DNA of 64,000 nucleotides from positions 11,026,825-11,090,824 of the forward strand of contig JAQFVV010006221.1 in the NCBI GenBank assembly GCA_028023455.1. Reading direction: 5' to 3'. The notes below the pieces were generated by a model, which worked only from the letters and a program-made list of their open reading frames with translations, did no database searches and was not told the DNA's origin. Of this stretch, positions 11,040 to 23,660 are shown one piece after another (within the stretch, counting starts at the first letter, position 1; each line of letters begins with the position of its first letter). The DNA comes from Epiperipatus broadwayi. Lineage: Eukaryota > Onychophora > Udeonychophora > Euonychophora > Peripatidae. The position numbers and the translations under genes are program-made.

Positions 11040-11370
11040 CACCCACCAATTATGGCACTGGTTCATGAGAATCTCATGTTCTCTGAGCTACGTCTGACAT
11101 AACTTGACCTAGGCCAGTCAGGTTGTAGTGAGATGGAACTCTAATGGCGCTGTTTGGAAAACCAAACATATAAATGTTTAGATGTTCCCAGTCTCTATTG
11201 TACTACATCCTCTGATGAGCAGGAAATATTGTTGTAGGTGCCATTAACATCTGCACTAGGAATATCAATTGATAATTCCTTCCTACAGCATGCTCATCAG
11301 AAAATTGTTACGACTGACGTAATAAAAGGTTGTATGGCGGTCCGGTTACAATATATATATATATATATAT
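11040..11370. other. Unidentified GC-richer segment ending in AT repeat
   Basis: This stretch is richer in G+C than its surroundings. It contains a short inverted pair, CTCTGATGAGCAGGAA near 11210 and TGCTCATCAGA near 11290, about 80 bases apart, and ends at an AT dinucleotide run near 11351-11370. It looks like a small mobile element, but I found no second copy in the window and no coding sequence. Confidence 0.3.
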
Positions 11371-12340
11371 TGTATCTTTCAATTTAAAAAAACTAAATTG
11401 ACATTCTGGCTAACTATGGGATAACTATACTAAACTAAAATCCAGTTACATAAATACTTAATAGTCAGAACTAGCTCAAAATATACTACTAACATATAAT
11501 ACCTAATAAAATCAATATTTCATCATAACTAAATATAATAAAACTAATTAAGTTAAAATATAATAATACTTATATTCACAGTACATAATCAGAGTTCAAA
11601 TTAAATACTCAGCTCATTTATTTTGTTAATAGTTTAAGTTACAGACAGCTCATTATTATGATTACAATATGGTTCAATTAAAATAACTAATACAATTATG
11701 AAAACTCTTCACATGGCTTAAACATTGAGGATACATCCCTAAAGATACATTCCCAATGGCATAAGAATATTATCCCCTATTAAATTCATATGCTAAAACT
11801 ACCTGATAATACTCTTATGTCTTTAAACACACATAGAATAATCCTAGCTAACAATTTATCAAATTTATTATGGGAAAACAATAAATTAATTACTATTTCT
11901 TTATAAAATACTATTTAAAATCTAACATCAATTAATAATTCTTATTCATCATCATTTTACACAAACTCTGTAATTATTTTGAAAAATCTCAAGCTCATTT
12001 CTAACACTAATAATAAAAAAACAAATTAAGACCCTGTAGTCAAATATTATGAGGGATTTTACATAATATCTAACTACCCCCACAAAAATAACAACAATAA
12101 ACAACTAGAATCCTTTAATGACTCTTAACATTACATCTCTATTTAAAAATTAATGTTCGGCAATAAAACATAAATAAAATCATAAGATTCTGAGAAAACA
12201 TTGTATAATCTTTTATTTATTTTATGTGGCATTCATAGAATAAATTATACTTTTGATATTATTGCAATATTAAATATCTCAAATTGGTATTGGATCATTT
12301 AAAATAATCACCAATGATTATTTTTTCTATAATAATTATG
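11371..12340. other. AT-rich stretch, nothing recognised
   Basis: There is no ORF above background, no tRNA-like box pair and no repeat that I could match elsewhere in the window. Confidence 0.5.
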
Positions 12341-12628
12341 TAATACTTCTATAAGGCTAAAACCTTAGTACATGCATCTTGAGTGCTTAATGTTTTTAGC
12401 AAGAGAGATCTCTACAAATCATAATGCAAGATTCAACTTTATAAAGATAAGAGGGACCCCCCTCTTATCTCTAACCTATTTTTCTTAATTACATAGGCAA
12501 ATCTAAAGCATTTTGATTTGGGAGCATGAAGTTAATAAATTCTTCACTGATTAAGTCCACTATTTTTTGCTAAAAAAATTAAGCACTCAAGCCGCATGTA
12601 CTAAGGTTTTAGCCTTATAGAAGTATTA
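12341..12628. mobile_element. Foldback element (family E), ~50-bp terminal inverted repeats
   Basis: The left end TAATACTTCTATAAGGCTAA and following bases through CTTGAGTGCTTAA are matched in inverted orientation by the right end (TTAAGCACTCAAG... to AGTATTA). The interior holds the family core, a variant of CCTA..TTTC and TTCACTGATTAAGTCCAC, also seen at 9990-10095. There is no ORF, so it would be non-autonomous. Confidence 0.75.
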
Positions 12629-14440
12629 TGTACTGACATTGTGCTTAATAAAAATTAATATTTATAATAATTATGATAATATACTCTTATTAATCAATCA
12701 TGTGCAATGATAATAATATTATAAAATAATCTTTACAAACCATGGGCAAAAAAAGTAATGTTTTAAAGCATTAATTTTTATAGATCATGTATGACAACAA
12801 TTTTATTATTGTTGAATAACATTGTGATTATGATACAATAAAATTATAAATTTTGAAAAAAATATTTGTAGTCTCCAAAATCATAAAAAAATTATATAAA
12901 TATTAAAATATTTACATAATAAATATAACAAGTAAATATATATAAGATAGCCTTCACTCCGACTACCTAAATGAAAAACAAAATCTTATAACAGTGATAT
13001 ACTATTTTTATTAATAAAGCAATGATATTCTCTTGTCTCCATGGTGATAAAATAATGATAAATATCACTACTTACAAAACTTAATGCTATGTTTCATAGT
13101 ATTTTAAAAATATATTTATATTATGTAATTAAAACACAGCTATCTAAAAACAACACAAGATGAAATATTTAAAATTATTAAAACACTTCTTTTGCATTTC
13201 AGCAAAGCATTATCTTAAATCTTTTGATTTGCTCTAGTATTCTAATACTAGAAAATTTAAAAAATGAAAAATATAGTAATGTCTCCCTTTGTAAATTAAC
13301 TACTTACAAAAAATATTTAAAATATAATTTCATAACTTGTCTCTATTTTTAATAGGTTCATATTCTTATAGCAAATTTTAAACTATTAATAAATTATATT
13401 GCATGATATTTTATATTTCATGTATTTTCATATTTTACATTCATTGGAGCATTCAAATCATACTTTCATCACTCTCACTTTCAATCCAATCCAAATATGC
13501 ATTTATTTTTGAGTCTGATAATCTCTAATATTTACAAAACTATCAATTCATTTCTCTCCTATTATTTTTATTACAAGAAAAAGTAAATAATTTAACATCA
13601 TTCATGATAGAAGTTTTTTTATCTCATCTTGTCTTCACACAAATTACCAACTTCTAACAGTTTAGCTATTACTGTACCATCTTTTAAAATTATCTTTTAC
13701 AATGTGATGCCAGTGAAAATAGACAGGTATTATAGTGAGGGATGTAGAATAATAATAACTCCAATGAGTAAGAAAACACCATCATGGATACAGTAGTAAA
13801 AAGAAAGATCCACACTTATCAGGCACCTTAAATTTATATCATGGCTTTTATCTCAGCTCTTACTGACTATAAGGAAAATGCAACTATCTATGGAAAATAC
13901 TATATAGTTCTTTTTTACCTGTATATTTAATAAATTCAAATTGTGACAATATAGCTCACATATAATATCCTTTCAAAATATATCTTTCTAACATCTAGGA
14001 TTTCATTTAATAATTATTCCCCCTGACCACCATCCTATATCTTCCACATGCTGAATAACTACTAACATTGCAAAGAAATGCAAGTCACACTACAAAAATA
14101 ATTTCCAAACTACTTTTCTAAAAAACAACAAAGATCTAACATTCACTTCAAGATGGTTCAATAGTATTTCAGGCACAAATGATTTTGATAAAACATTCAC
14201 TAGTATTATGCATTTGTTCATTTATTGTAACATTATATAATTTAGAGACCAATACTTTCATATCTTTATATTTTAATAGATAAGATTCATTATAATAATA
14301 TATTAACAACTCAATTACATTGTAAAATGTATGCATATTCAAGCATTTATGAGAAAAAATATTTTAAAAATACCCTTAGATATTTTACAAGGCATTCTCT
14401 TACATTTACTTTTTCTTTATAAAATACATACGATAATAAT
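12629..14440. other. AT-rich stretch, nothing recognised
   Basis: Low-complexity AT-rich DNA. No coding potential or repeated unit was found by eye. Confidence 0.5.
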
Positions 14441-14447
14441 CATATAA

Positions 14448-14754
14448 ATGATTCATTCAATTTTTAAATATATAGGTGAATCAAGTTGCAGTATTGAGAA
14501 GAGATTGAAGGAGTATGAATTGTTATATAAGCATGTAAAACATAAAAATAATGGTGATTTAATGATTGCTTCAGTTTTCTTTGATCATAAAAAAACATGT
14601 AAATATAAATTTAAATTTAATTTTGAAAGTGAAAATTCTTCATGAAGAGAGAAATCATAAAAAAAGAAAAATTAAGGAGGCAATTTTTATAAATAGGAAT
14701 AAAATGCATTTAATAAATAGACAAGCTGTTAACCTTAAAATATGGGATTCATAG
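14448..14754 (+). pseudogene. Penelope-like GIY-YIG endonuclease fragment
   Basis: The first frame reads YIGESSCSIEKRLKEYELL, the second half of a GIY-YIG endonuclease: the YIG tripeptide, then a catalytic-type arginine in EKRLKE. It continues to a FFDHKK segment typical of the F-x-x-H region. After a frameshift near 14640 the second frame gives ERNHKKRKIKEAIFINR and ends near a WDS tail, matching the known C terminus of these domains (a KR-KE-x-I helix, then N-R). The GIY half upstream is not recognisable. It is distinct in sequence from the remnants at 0.4-1.0 and 59.3-59.9 kb, so it is probably another subfamily. Confidence 0.65.
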
Positions 14755-16486
14755 GATTTGAATTGATGATGTTTGCTTCAGCTTTTTTTGTTTAAATTTA
14801 ATGGCAGTTGAGGCAGGTCTAAGAAATTAACTGAAAGTATTTCTGCAGATTTAAAGACTCTTTATAATAGTTTATTACCATTAAATTTATTATTTTTATT
14901 ATAATTACACACACACGCATATATGTATACAAATGTACATAATGCTAAACTAGAAATAATATATTAATTAATTACTCAATCAGGGATTACATAAATTATA
15001 CAATTAAATCACTAGTAATTTATATTTACCATTTTTGAATTATGTTAAAATAACCAGACATTTAGCCCTTCCAGAAGGACAATTGTTTTATGGCTTTCAT
15101 TTGATATATATATTCTAACTGGAGAATAACAATTGTATATATTCTGATGATTATTATTATGATAAAATGAACAATTGTTTGGCTAAGCTCAGTGGTTGGT
15201 TAGTTATCTTTCATTTTTACTGAAGAGACATCTATTAAGATAAAGGAAATTTCAAAGCAATAATAATATGCATAATTATAAAGTAAGTAAATAAAATAGA
15301 AAGAGAAAAAACTTCACTCATCCATATGCAACACTTTTTGAATATACATTTCCCTTCATCAAAATTTATTCTCTGAGCAATAAATATTTTGCACTTTGAG
15401 TAACATCTTCCAAGAATCTTAATGTCCTTTCTTTAATATCTTAAATAGCAACTATTTATCATCAAATAATTATTTATTGACATGATCTGATCTACTCTAC
15501 TCTTATAGAGTGAAGTGTAGGGTACCTTTCTAATGGTACAATGAGCAATAATGAATTTCTTTTAACACCATCATAATTATAATACAAAAGAATGATTTAA
15601 TAATTAATATAATAATAAATAATGATCTCAGGGTTCTCATTAATTTTGGGAAAGTATGCTGTTGTATTCTGTTGCCAAATAAATGACTGGTATCCTGGTA
15701 GACTATAGGAGACATATACTTCTCTTATAAGCTGATGTATCCTAATATATTATAATACTAGTAATAAAAGAAGTGTTCAATCTGCTTAACAATTGCATAA
15801 AACAAAATATTTAAATTTAAAAAATTATTGCCTTTTACCCAGGATATCACTTGAAATAATAGAAAGAAAGGGTACCTTTTATATCTTTCTACTACCTCAT
15901 CAACAACACAATTAAAATAATTAAATTTAATTATTACACTTTTATTAATAAAATAAATAAATAATGTGCAGTCAGAAAATGGATTAAATAATCCAAGTCA
16001 AGATTAAATAAATATTCATTTCTTTTAATTACAATTCCAGCTTTGGATTTGAACATTTATGGAATATTTGCATTTTTGTAACATTGAGATATTGTATTGG
16101 ATCTGCATAAAAATTAATCATCTGATTTACCAAGATTTCTGTTATAAATAAGAATTCTGGAGACAAGACAAATTGAATATAAAAAAATAAAAACTAGGTT
16201 TAAATAATCAATGAATACATTTATTAATATTCTATATACATATAAGCAAAATTTATTCACAATATCATTGAAACCTATTTGCCAAACATAGGTACTGTTA
16301 AAATATTTAGCAGGATGTTACAATGGATAATACAGAATTGTCTGACTAATGAACTATCTATTGGTTTTAAAATATTTGGATAAATTATTAAAAAAAATAC
16401 ATTTTGTTGAGGTAAATAATTTCAATATTTAGGTAACTTATTTCAAATTTGTCCTAACTAAATCATCCGATTTAACAAATATTTAG
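14755..16486. other. AT-rich stretch, nothing recognised
   Basis: No supported gene. A tRNA A-box-like string near 15180 has no B box downstream and is not called. Confidence 0.5.
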
Positions 16487-16787
16487 TAATATTTACTAAG
16501 GCTCTAACCTCAAGAATATGCATGTAAAAATGCGATAGTAGGGACCTTTACAGGTCTTAACCACAAGCTTATGTTTTGAAAGAAAAGAGGGGAACCCTTC
16601 TTTACTTCAACCTACTTTCTATATAAACAGGTGAAGCTGAAGCAGTTAGATCTGAGAAAGTAGGTTGAAGTAAAGAAGGGTTTTCCTTTTTTCTTCCAAA
16701 ATGTAAGCTTGTGTTTAAGACCCATAGAGGTCCCTACTATTGCATTTTATGTGCATATTCTTGAGGTTACAGCCTTAGTAAATATTA
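16487..16787. mobile_element. Foldback element (family E), near-complete palindrome
   Basis: Arms of about 130 bp (16487-16620 and 16655-16787) pair over almost their whole length; the left begins TAATATTTACTAAGGC and the right ends CCTTAGTAAATATTA. The ~35-base loop (ATATAAACAGGTGAAGCTGA and on) is the family core also found at 10021-10060 and, more diverged, at 12490-12520. There is no coding sequence. Confidence 0.85.
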
Positions 16788-19708
16788 TTTATGTAATCAA
16801 TGTGCATTTAAATAAATTTATAATTACAAACATTTAGTATAAAAGAAATAAAAATAACAATAGCTTAAACTATAAGCTAAGCAATACAATTTATATAATA
16901 TATCTCTTTGTCAGATAATAATTCATAATATCTTTGTTAGCAATATTAACATATAATAGATTAAAATAACTTTAATTGGAACTTTGTGACTGAATTTGAA
17001 CTAACCAACTTGTATGATAATAATGACTATTATATCCAGACAAATAAAATAATTATTGTCTAATACTATTTTCTTTGGATAAAATAAAATGTATGAAACA
17101 TTTATCATAAGTCATGTACATACATATCATATAATGGTTTTATGTCCACATAATAATATTCCCATTGACAGGTATCAAAATTTAATGAATGCCTATCAAA
17201 AACAATGACCTTTGTCAATGAAAATGTTAATAACGATAAAGAACTAATTAGTAAAAATTATGTAACTTTGTTCTACTTTTAAAAATTCACATGATCTTAA
17301 TGATTAAGTTGAAGAAAAGGTCAATTTAACTGTTTTTTATTAATTAATAAAATCATTAAAAATAAATAAGACAATAAGTTATATTTTAAAACAAAATATT
17401 ATCTTTTCCCCTCACTTAAGTTTAACAGAAATTCTTATTTAAACATTTAACCTTCTATTTACTGCATTTATCAAATATTTTTAAATGTTTAAAGATTAAA
17501 ATTGAATATCTTGGCAATTTAAACCAAGAAATCACAAATACACATGTGCACATGGATTTCTCTCTTTCACTCACATATAAACAGGAAATTACATTTTTTC
17601 TAAATTAAATCTAACTTAATGATTATCAATTTAATATTATTTAAACAAGTCAATTAACATTAATTAAATATATATTAAAACTTATTAAATAAGAATTTAA
17701 TCTAAATGATTAATTATTCTCAATGCAATTAAATAATTGTATTTTAATACTCATAAACTACCTGTTAATATTTTTAAATATTAACTATAAAATTACCTCT
17801 GTTTAGCTTTCCTTCTCTCTAAATTATATATAAATTAAACATTAACTTATGATATAAAGCATACATCTCTTAATAATAGAATCAGATATTTGTAACAGCT
17901 GTTAGTTTACTAGCTATTATCTACTTTATAGTCATAAAGAATTAAATAAAGTAAAATATCAATGCATAAGAGTTAAATAATATGATTTACACAAGATTTC
18001 CAGAAAAATGATCTATCCAATCTAAATAAAATATAGCCTGATCATTGGTTGCCATTTTATAATGACTATTAATTAAAAATATGAGATGATAATAAAAAAG
18101 TACTTTACTATGTCTCAAAATTGAGATGTCATAAATAATAATATAGATCTAGTCTAAATGTGAAATGTCATTTTATAAAAGCCCCAAAGTTGATTTGACA
18201 TTTTGTAATAATTGCCACATGTACATGATCATCATTGGCTAGCATTGGGTAGCTACTTTGTCACAATAATAATGGATTTTCTATTTCACTATCTCTCTAC
18301 ATTTATTCAGTCAACATTTGTCATAAAGAAATGCCCTTAAGATTTATATTCTTTATCACAGAGCAAAAACATCCATAAACAAATAGTAACTCTGTTAGAA
18401 CCTGTGTAGAATTATCTAGCTCAGTTATTGATTGCATTAGGCAATAAGGATATTTCCCATACATAATTATTTAAATTGTCCACTACACTCATAAAATACT
18501 AACAATCTATTAAAATCTAATTTAGTTTAGATTATATTTAAAATGAAATAAAGCAAAAGAGATAATCACCTCAGACATCAACAAATTTATTCATAATTTC
18601 ACAGTAAATTGCAATAAGCAGTAAAACCATACATCATTGCCCTGAACAATGTTGCATAATTAAGACATCTATTTGAGGGATAATTGAATAAAACAATTCA
18701 AATCAATAAACAACTAAATTCTCACATACTTTACTAATTTAATATTATTTATAGTAATGCAAATTTACTTTAATATTTAATAACATTCTATTTAAATCAA
18801 CTAGTTTCTAAATAATTATAATTACATTTTGAGAATGTTTTCTAAACTACACAATATTTATAATGTTTAAATGAAATAAACCTTTGCTAAGTTTTATATA
18901 TATATTAATAAAACGTTAAATATAATATGAACATTTCATTCACACCCTATATTAGATCGATATGCAATTATTGCTTCAGTTATATTCTAAAATGAAACAC
19001 TCCACAAAAATTTATTATCAATAAATTCCATTAGATAATTTTACATTTTACAATAACCAATCACATTATATAAAATATACTGTAGGTTTCTATTAGATAC
19101 TTACTGATTTACAATCAGTGATATTATTCATCTATATAAATCTCCAATCAACCGATTATAAAAATGGATTTTATAACAATTAAACTATACATGATGATAA
19201 TTGGCAGTTATCCAAGCCAAAGATAATATTATATCACACTAGTCAATAAAATTTATGATATCCACTTCAAAGAAATTCAAGAAGATAATTAAGACAGATC
19301 ACTTTGACTAATGATAAAATAAAAATCTATTAAGATTTTTATAACCAGACAAGATAAGCAAATAAATAATCAAATCTGAACTAATGAAATTGTTTCAACT
19401 ACTAATATTGACTTATATAAGCAAACAAATATTTCAATATAATGATAAATATTATATTTATATCCAATTGGATTTAATAATGATTTATAAATATACATAG
19501 ATCTAATTTTATTTCACTTACCAAGATGGGTTTGATCTCGGATCAAACTTAAATACCAAAATTATCTCATACATTCAAAAGAAATAATTAGACAGATTCA
19601 CTAGATTTTAAATCAACCCTAAATTTATTGGTTTATAATGAAAATTTATATTAGTAATAATAAAAATATAATAGACCAAATAATTGATGTTTGCCATTAG
19701 ACTAAAAT

Positions 19709-19710
<2 letters not shown>
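16788..19710. other. AT-rich stretch, nothing recognised
   Basis: About 2.9 kb with no supported ORF and no repeat matched elsewhere in the window. Confidence 0.5.
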
Positions 19711-19772
<62 letters not shown>

Positions 19773-19790
19773 AATAATAATGATGCATGT
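19711..19790. repeat. Compound trinucleotide microsatellite (AAT)n(GAT)n
   Basis: A run of about ten AAT units is followed by about ten ATG/GAT units and then three more AAT units. The isoleucine/methionine-rich ORF crossing it is an artefact of the repeat. Confidence 0.95.
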
Positions 19791-22700
19791 AGAAAAGGTA
19801 AACCAAAAATCATCATCACAATTTTATATAACCATAAAAGAAGCTGTAGGGCATCCAAGTTCAAACCCTACCAGATCAAAATTCTAAAAGCTTTAAACAG
19901 AGAGAGAGTGGGACAGCTATTATATGCTTTACTTGTTTGTGTGTTAATAAATCTCAAAAAGAGCAGCACACACATTTAATATTTAAATTTTCTTTAAAAA
20001 GCAAAGTTATAATGCATACATATAGGCAATGTATGTGTAAATTATTTATTTGTTTTATATTTCAAATATTCAACATTTTAACTTTCTTTAAAACTAAGCT
20101 ATGCTTGATCAATTCTAACATTTTATTCTATACTTCTATTTTGCTTTTCTTTAATTATAAGGGGGATTTAAAAGTTACAGACTTAATTAAATAATTGGGT
20201 TATAATTACTAAGCTAGCAATCATATTATTTAAGGATAGTTTATGAATGATTTGAAAGAATGAAGGATGTGTGTACATTACATACAAAATTTTACATTTC
20301 CTAAATATTGAAAGAAAAGGAAGTATTAAACCTGTCAAATTATTTTTTTTGTACAATTTTTTTTGTTAAAAGAGGAAATCTGTTTAATCAGATATCGATC
20401 TTTGTAGCAATTTTTTTTGTAAATGATTGTTTCACTTTGGAAGCTTATCATGAGTCAGAACTATAATTTTTGGAAATTGTCTAATCCTAAGATCTAAAGA
20501 AGTGAAGCCTAAAGATTTGAAGTGTTACCTGAATGTTAAAAAGAAAGAAAAACAAAAGAAAGGAAATAACTGAGTCTATTTTTTTTTTTAAACAAAGTGT
20601 CTGAAAAAAAGGATTAATTTTTTCAGTTGAAAAATAATTTAGTTGAAAATAAATTAGAGATCTAATTAAAACAAATTGGTCCAAAAATAACAAGATGCTA
20701 TCTCTGATTGGTTAAGGTAGCTAAAAATTGGATATAAAAAGCTGTTTGAACTATTATGTAGATTATTTGGTTTGTGATTGATTCAAATTATTAAACTATC
20801 CAATTTGAATGCTGAAAATATAAAAAAATGGCTTGTTAGAAAAATTATATGTATGTCCCATCGATTCCGGACCATCTGGGGAAGCTGCACATCACATAGG
20901 AAAGAAAAAAGATGTGTCTAAAATAATATTCTACACCTTTCAACTGACCAGATAAATAAGATGTTTTTAATAGAAGGAAGAAAGCATTCACCTGCATTCA
21001 AAGAAGATGAATTAATCTACTGATAAATATTAATCATCAAGTTCTTCCAATTAATTGTTACAACAACTGATTTTAAACTCAAGAAAAAATTTTAAATGGG
21101 AAAACAACTGCTGTATTTCATCCACATGCTTGACAGGAAGAGAAGAAAATTTACTATAATGATTTCCAAATTGTCCACTAAAGCAAATAAACTCAATAGA
21201 GTCATCATCATCAAATAGTTATCCACCTCAAGAAAGAGATTGTTCCCAGTAAAGCGGAAATGGTAGCTACAGAAATATAAACATTATACAAGACAAGTTT
21301 GAACCCTTGGAAATTAAGCTACAAACAAAAGATCGGTAATATGACTTTTTATATCCTATTTTCTTTATGATATCTGATCTTAATAAACATTTTAGCAATA
21401 AAGTGGTATATTTTTATTTGGAAGAACTTTTAAAGACTATTCAGATCGATTAAAACAAGAATGTCTTACTAATAATAACTTTGAGCTTCATAAATTATCT
21501 TGAATGTATCAAAATTATATGTTTATTAATTTTACAGTTATGAAATATGAATATGTAAAACAATTTTTTTTTTTATGGTATTATGATTTTAGTTTTAACT
21601 GATATATTATTATTATTTTGGTTTTAATAATATTTTGTTATTATGGGATAAAACACGCACATACATAATGATATTTTTATATGTGTAGAATTGGGAGTGA
21701 ATGTGAAATACTGAGTAGTCGTAGAATATTAGATTAGTTTGTTTCATTAAGTATAGCATTTTTGAGGTAGAAGAGAGGGGGGAGAAATAATTTAAAACTT
21801 GTTTCTAAAACTTGCTCTTTCAATTTTACTAACATTTCTATATATATTCTATTTACATGTTGGATTTTAAAGTATGTGTGCCAATGAGCAGATAATATTT
21901 TTTCTTAATACTTTTCTCATGGAGTGAAAATCATGGTCAATGTGACGTCCAACTTAATACAAAATACATTTGAAGGGAAAGGGGGAAGAACTTAAAATTA
22001 ATCTGAGGATTGTTATATAATCAATTATTATTATTATTATTCATGTCAAATTTCATATTATCTAGAAATTTTTATGTATATGTTCGAAATGTAGTAATAA
22101 ATATTAGTTTGTTTTATTAAACGAGGCGTATATATTTCATTAAGTGTAGTCTTTGTTAAGTGTGATTATTCATCATCATCAATGGTTGAATATTAGTTAT
22201 TTAAGATATAAGTAAATATGCTAAAATTAAGCAATAATTAGGAATTTCTTCATAAAATTTAGTTTTATGTTTAGGCTTAGTCCTAGAGCTGTAGTTGAAA
22301 CCCTTGTCATTATTGTTATTATTATCATCATCATCATCGTCATCAACGTTTTAATTAATGAGCTGTTTAACTGTTTAAAGGCCATAAATAAATATTGATT
22401 TTATAATATTTAGTGATTTCTTAGTATTATTATAACCACATCCCATCATCTATTTCATGCAAGGATGAGTGAATTGCCAAATAACAAATTTTTAAAATAT
22501 AAATATCGACCTATTGATATTTACAATATATATATATATATGTATAGAAATCATACCACCTAAGTGAAAGTCTGTCCATTTTCGCTCACTATCGATGGAT
22601 CCATCATAGCTTCTGGTTCTTTATTCCAATCATAAGGCGTAGAGATGATTTTCCTTTAAGTAGCAAAGATAAACATGAATAGTAATTAACGCAGATATGA

Positions 22701-22800
22701 ATCCAATTATTTTTGCATCTAAATTCCAATATTTTCTTTAAGCATATAAATGTATCCAAGCATTTAAAACGATAAGTACTTATTCAATGCAAAATCACAA
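19791..22800. other. AT-rich stretch with minor microsatellites, otherwise unassigned
   Basis: It contains ATT runs near 22025 and 22310 and a TCA run near 22330. A short GC-richer patch at 20856-20900 (CCATCGATTCCGGACC) stands out, but I cannot assign it. No gene is supported. Confidence 0.45.
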
Positions 22801-22808
22801 ATCACTGT

Positions 22809-23585
22809 GCATTTACCAATTGCTCAACAAGCTTTGTGATAAATGCTTAGCCAGAGAAAGCATTTAAAATATCTCTGTCAGAACCCCCCCCCCAACCTCT
22901 GACCATGGTTTCGTGCTTTGGCACTTTTCAGAGAGACGTTAGGGTAGCTTCAGACACTAGATCTAAAAATACCAACTCAAAGTCAGCATTTATCTAAAAG
23001 TTATCTATTGAGTGGAAAATCTGAAATTTTCAGACATCTACATGTCTTCAAACCCAGATATCTAACTCAAATAGCTATATGGGGCTGAGAGACCTTCATC
23101 CATACCATATATTAGTAGTCTTAGCAATATAACATCGCATAAGACTTAAGGCAGAGACTATAAATAGTCAAAATAAGAGTCATAGCTTAAGAGAATTGGG
23201 TCATGTGATCTATGACTCTTATTTTGACTATTTATATTCTCTGCCTTAAGTCTTATGTGATGTTATATTGCTAAGATTACTATTATATGGTATGGCTGAA
23301 GATCTCTCAGCCCCATATAGCTATTTGAGTTGGATAGCTGGGTTTGAAGACATGTAGGTATCTGAAAATTTCAGATTTTCCACTCAATAGATAACTTTTA
23401 GATAAATGCTGGCTTTGGGTTGGTATTTTTAGATCTAGTGTCTGAAGCTACCCTAGCGCCTCTCTGAGGAGTGCCAAAGCATGAAACCATGGTCAGAGGT
23501 TAGGGGAGGTTCCTGACAGAAATATTTTTAATGCTTTCTCTGGCTAAGCATTTATCACAATGTTTGTTGAGCAATTGGCAAATGC
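22809..23585. mobile_element. Large palindromic (foldback) element, family C
   Basis: Arms of about 376 bp, 22809-23185 and 23210-23585, are reverse complements along their full length with scattered mismatches and a length difference in a C run (22886 onward). Only a 24-base spacer (CTTAAGAGAATTGGGTCATG and four more) separates them, so the strand could fold into one long hairpin. The sequence AAGAGAAATTGGGTCATGTG with flanking bases recurs at 23608-23656, directly after a short gap, showing that the unit is also arranged in direct orientation. A diverged relative lies at 37963-38475. No ORF is present. Confidence 0.9.
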
Positions 23586-23660
23586 TCATTGTTTATATTT
23601 TACAAGCTTAAGAGAAATTGGGTCATGTGATCTATGACTCTTATTTTGACTATTTGCATA
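23586..23660 (+). repeat. Partial extra copy of family C spacer and arm start
   Basis: AAGAGAAATTGGGTCATGTG followed by CTATGACTCTTATTTTGACT repeats the sequence at 23190-23235 in direct orientation. It marks either a tandem arrangement of the unit or a truncated second copy. Confidence 0.7.

Noticed and set aside
15178-15210. tRNA A-box-like string
   Set aside because: No B box within the expected distance.
19684-19887. ORF with poly-isoleucine and poly-methionine
   Set aside because: It is a translation of the AAT/GAT microsatellite.
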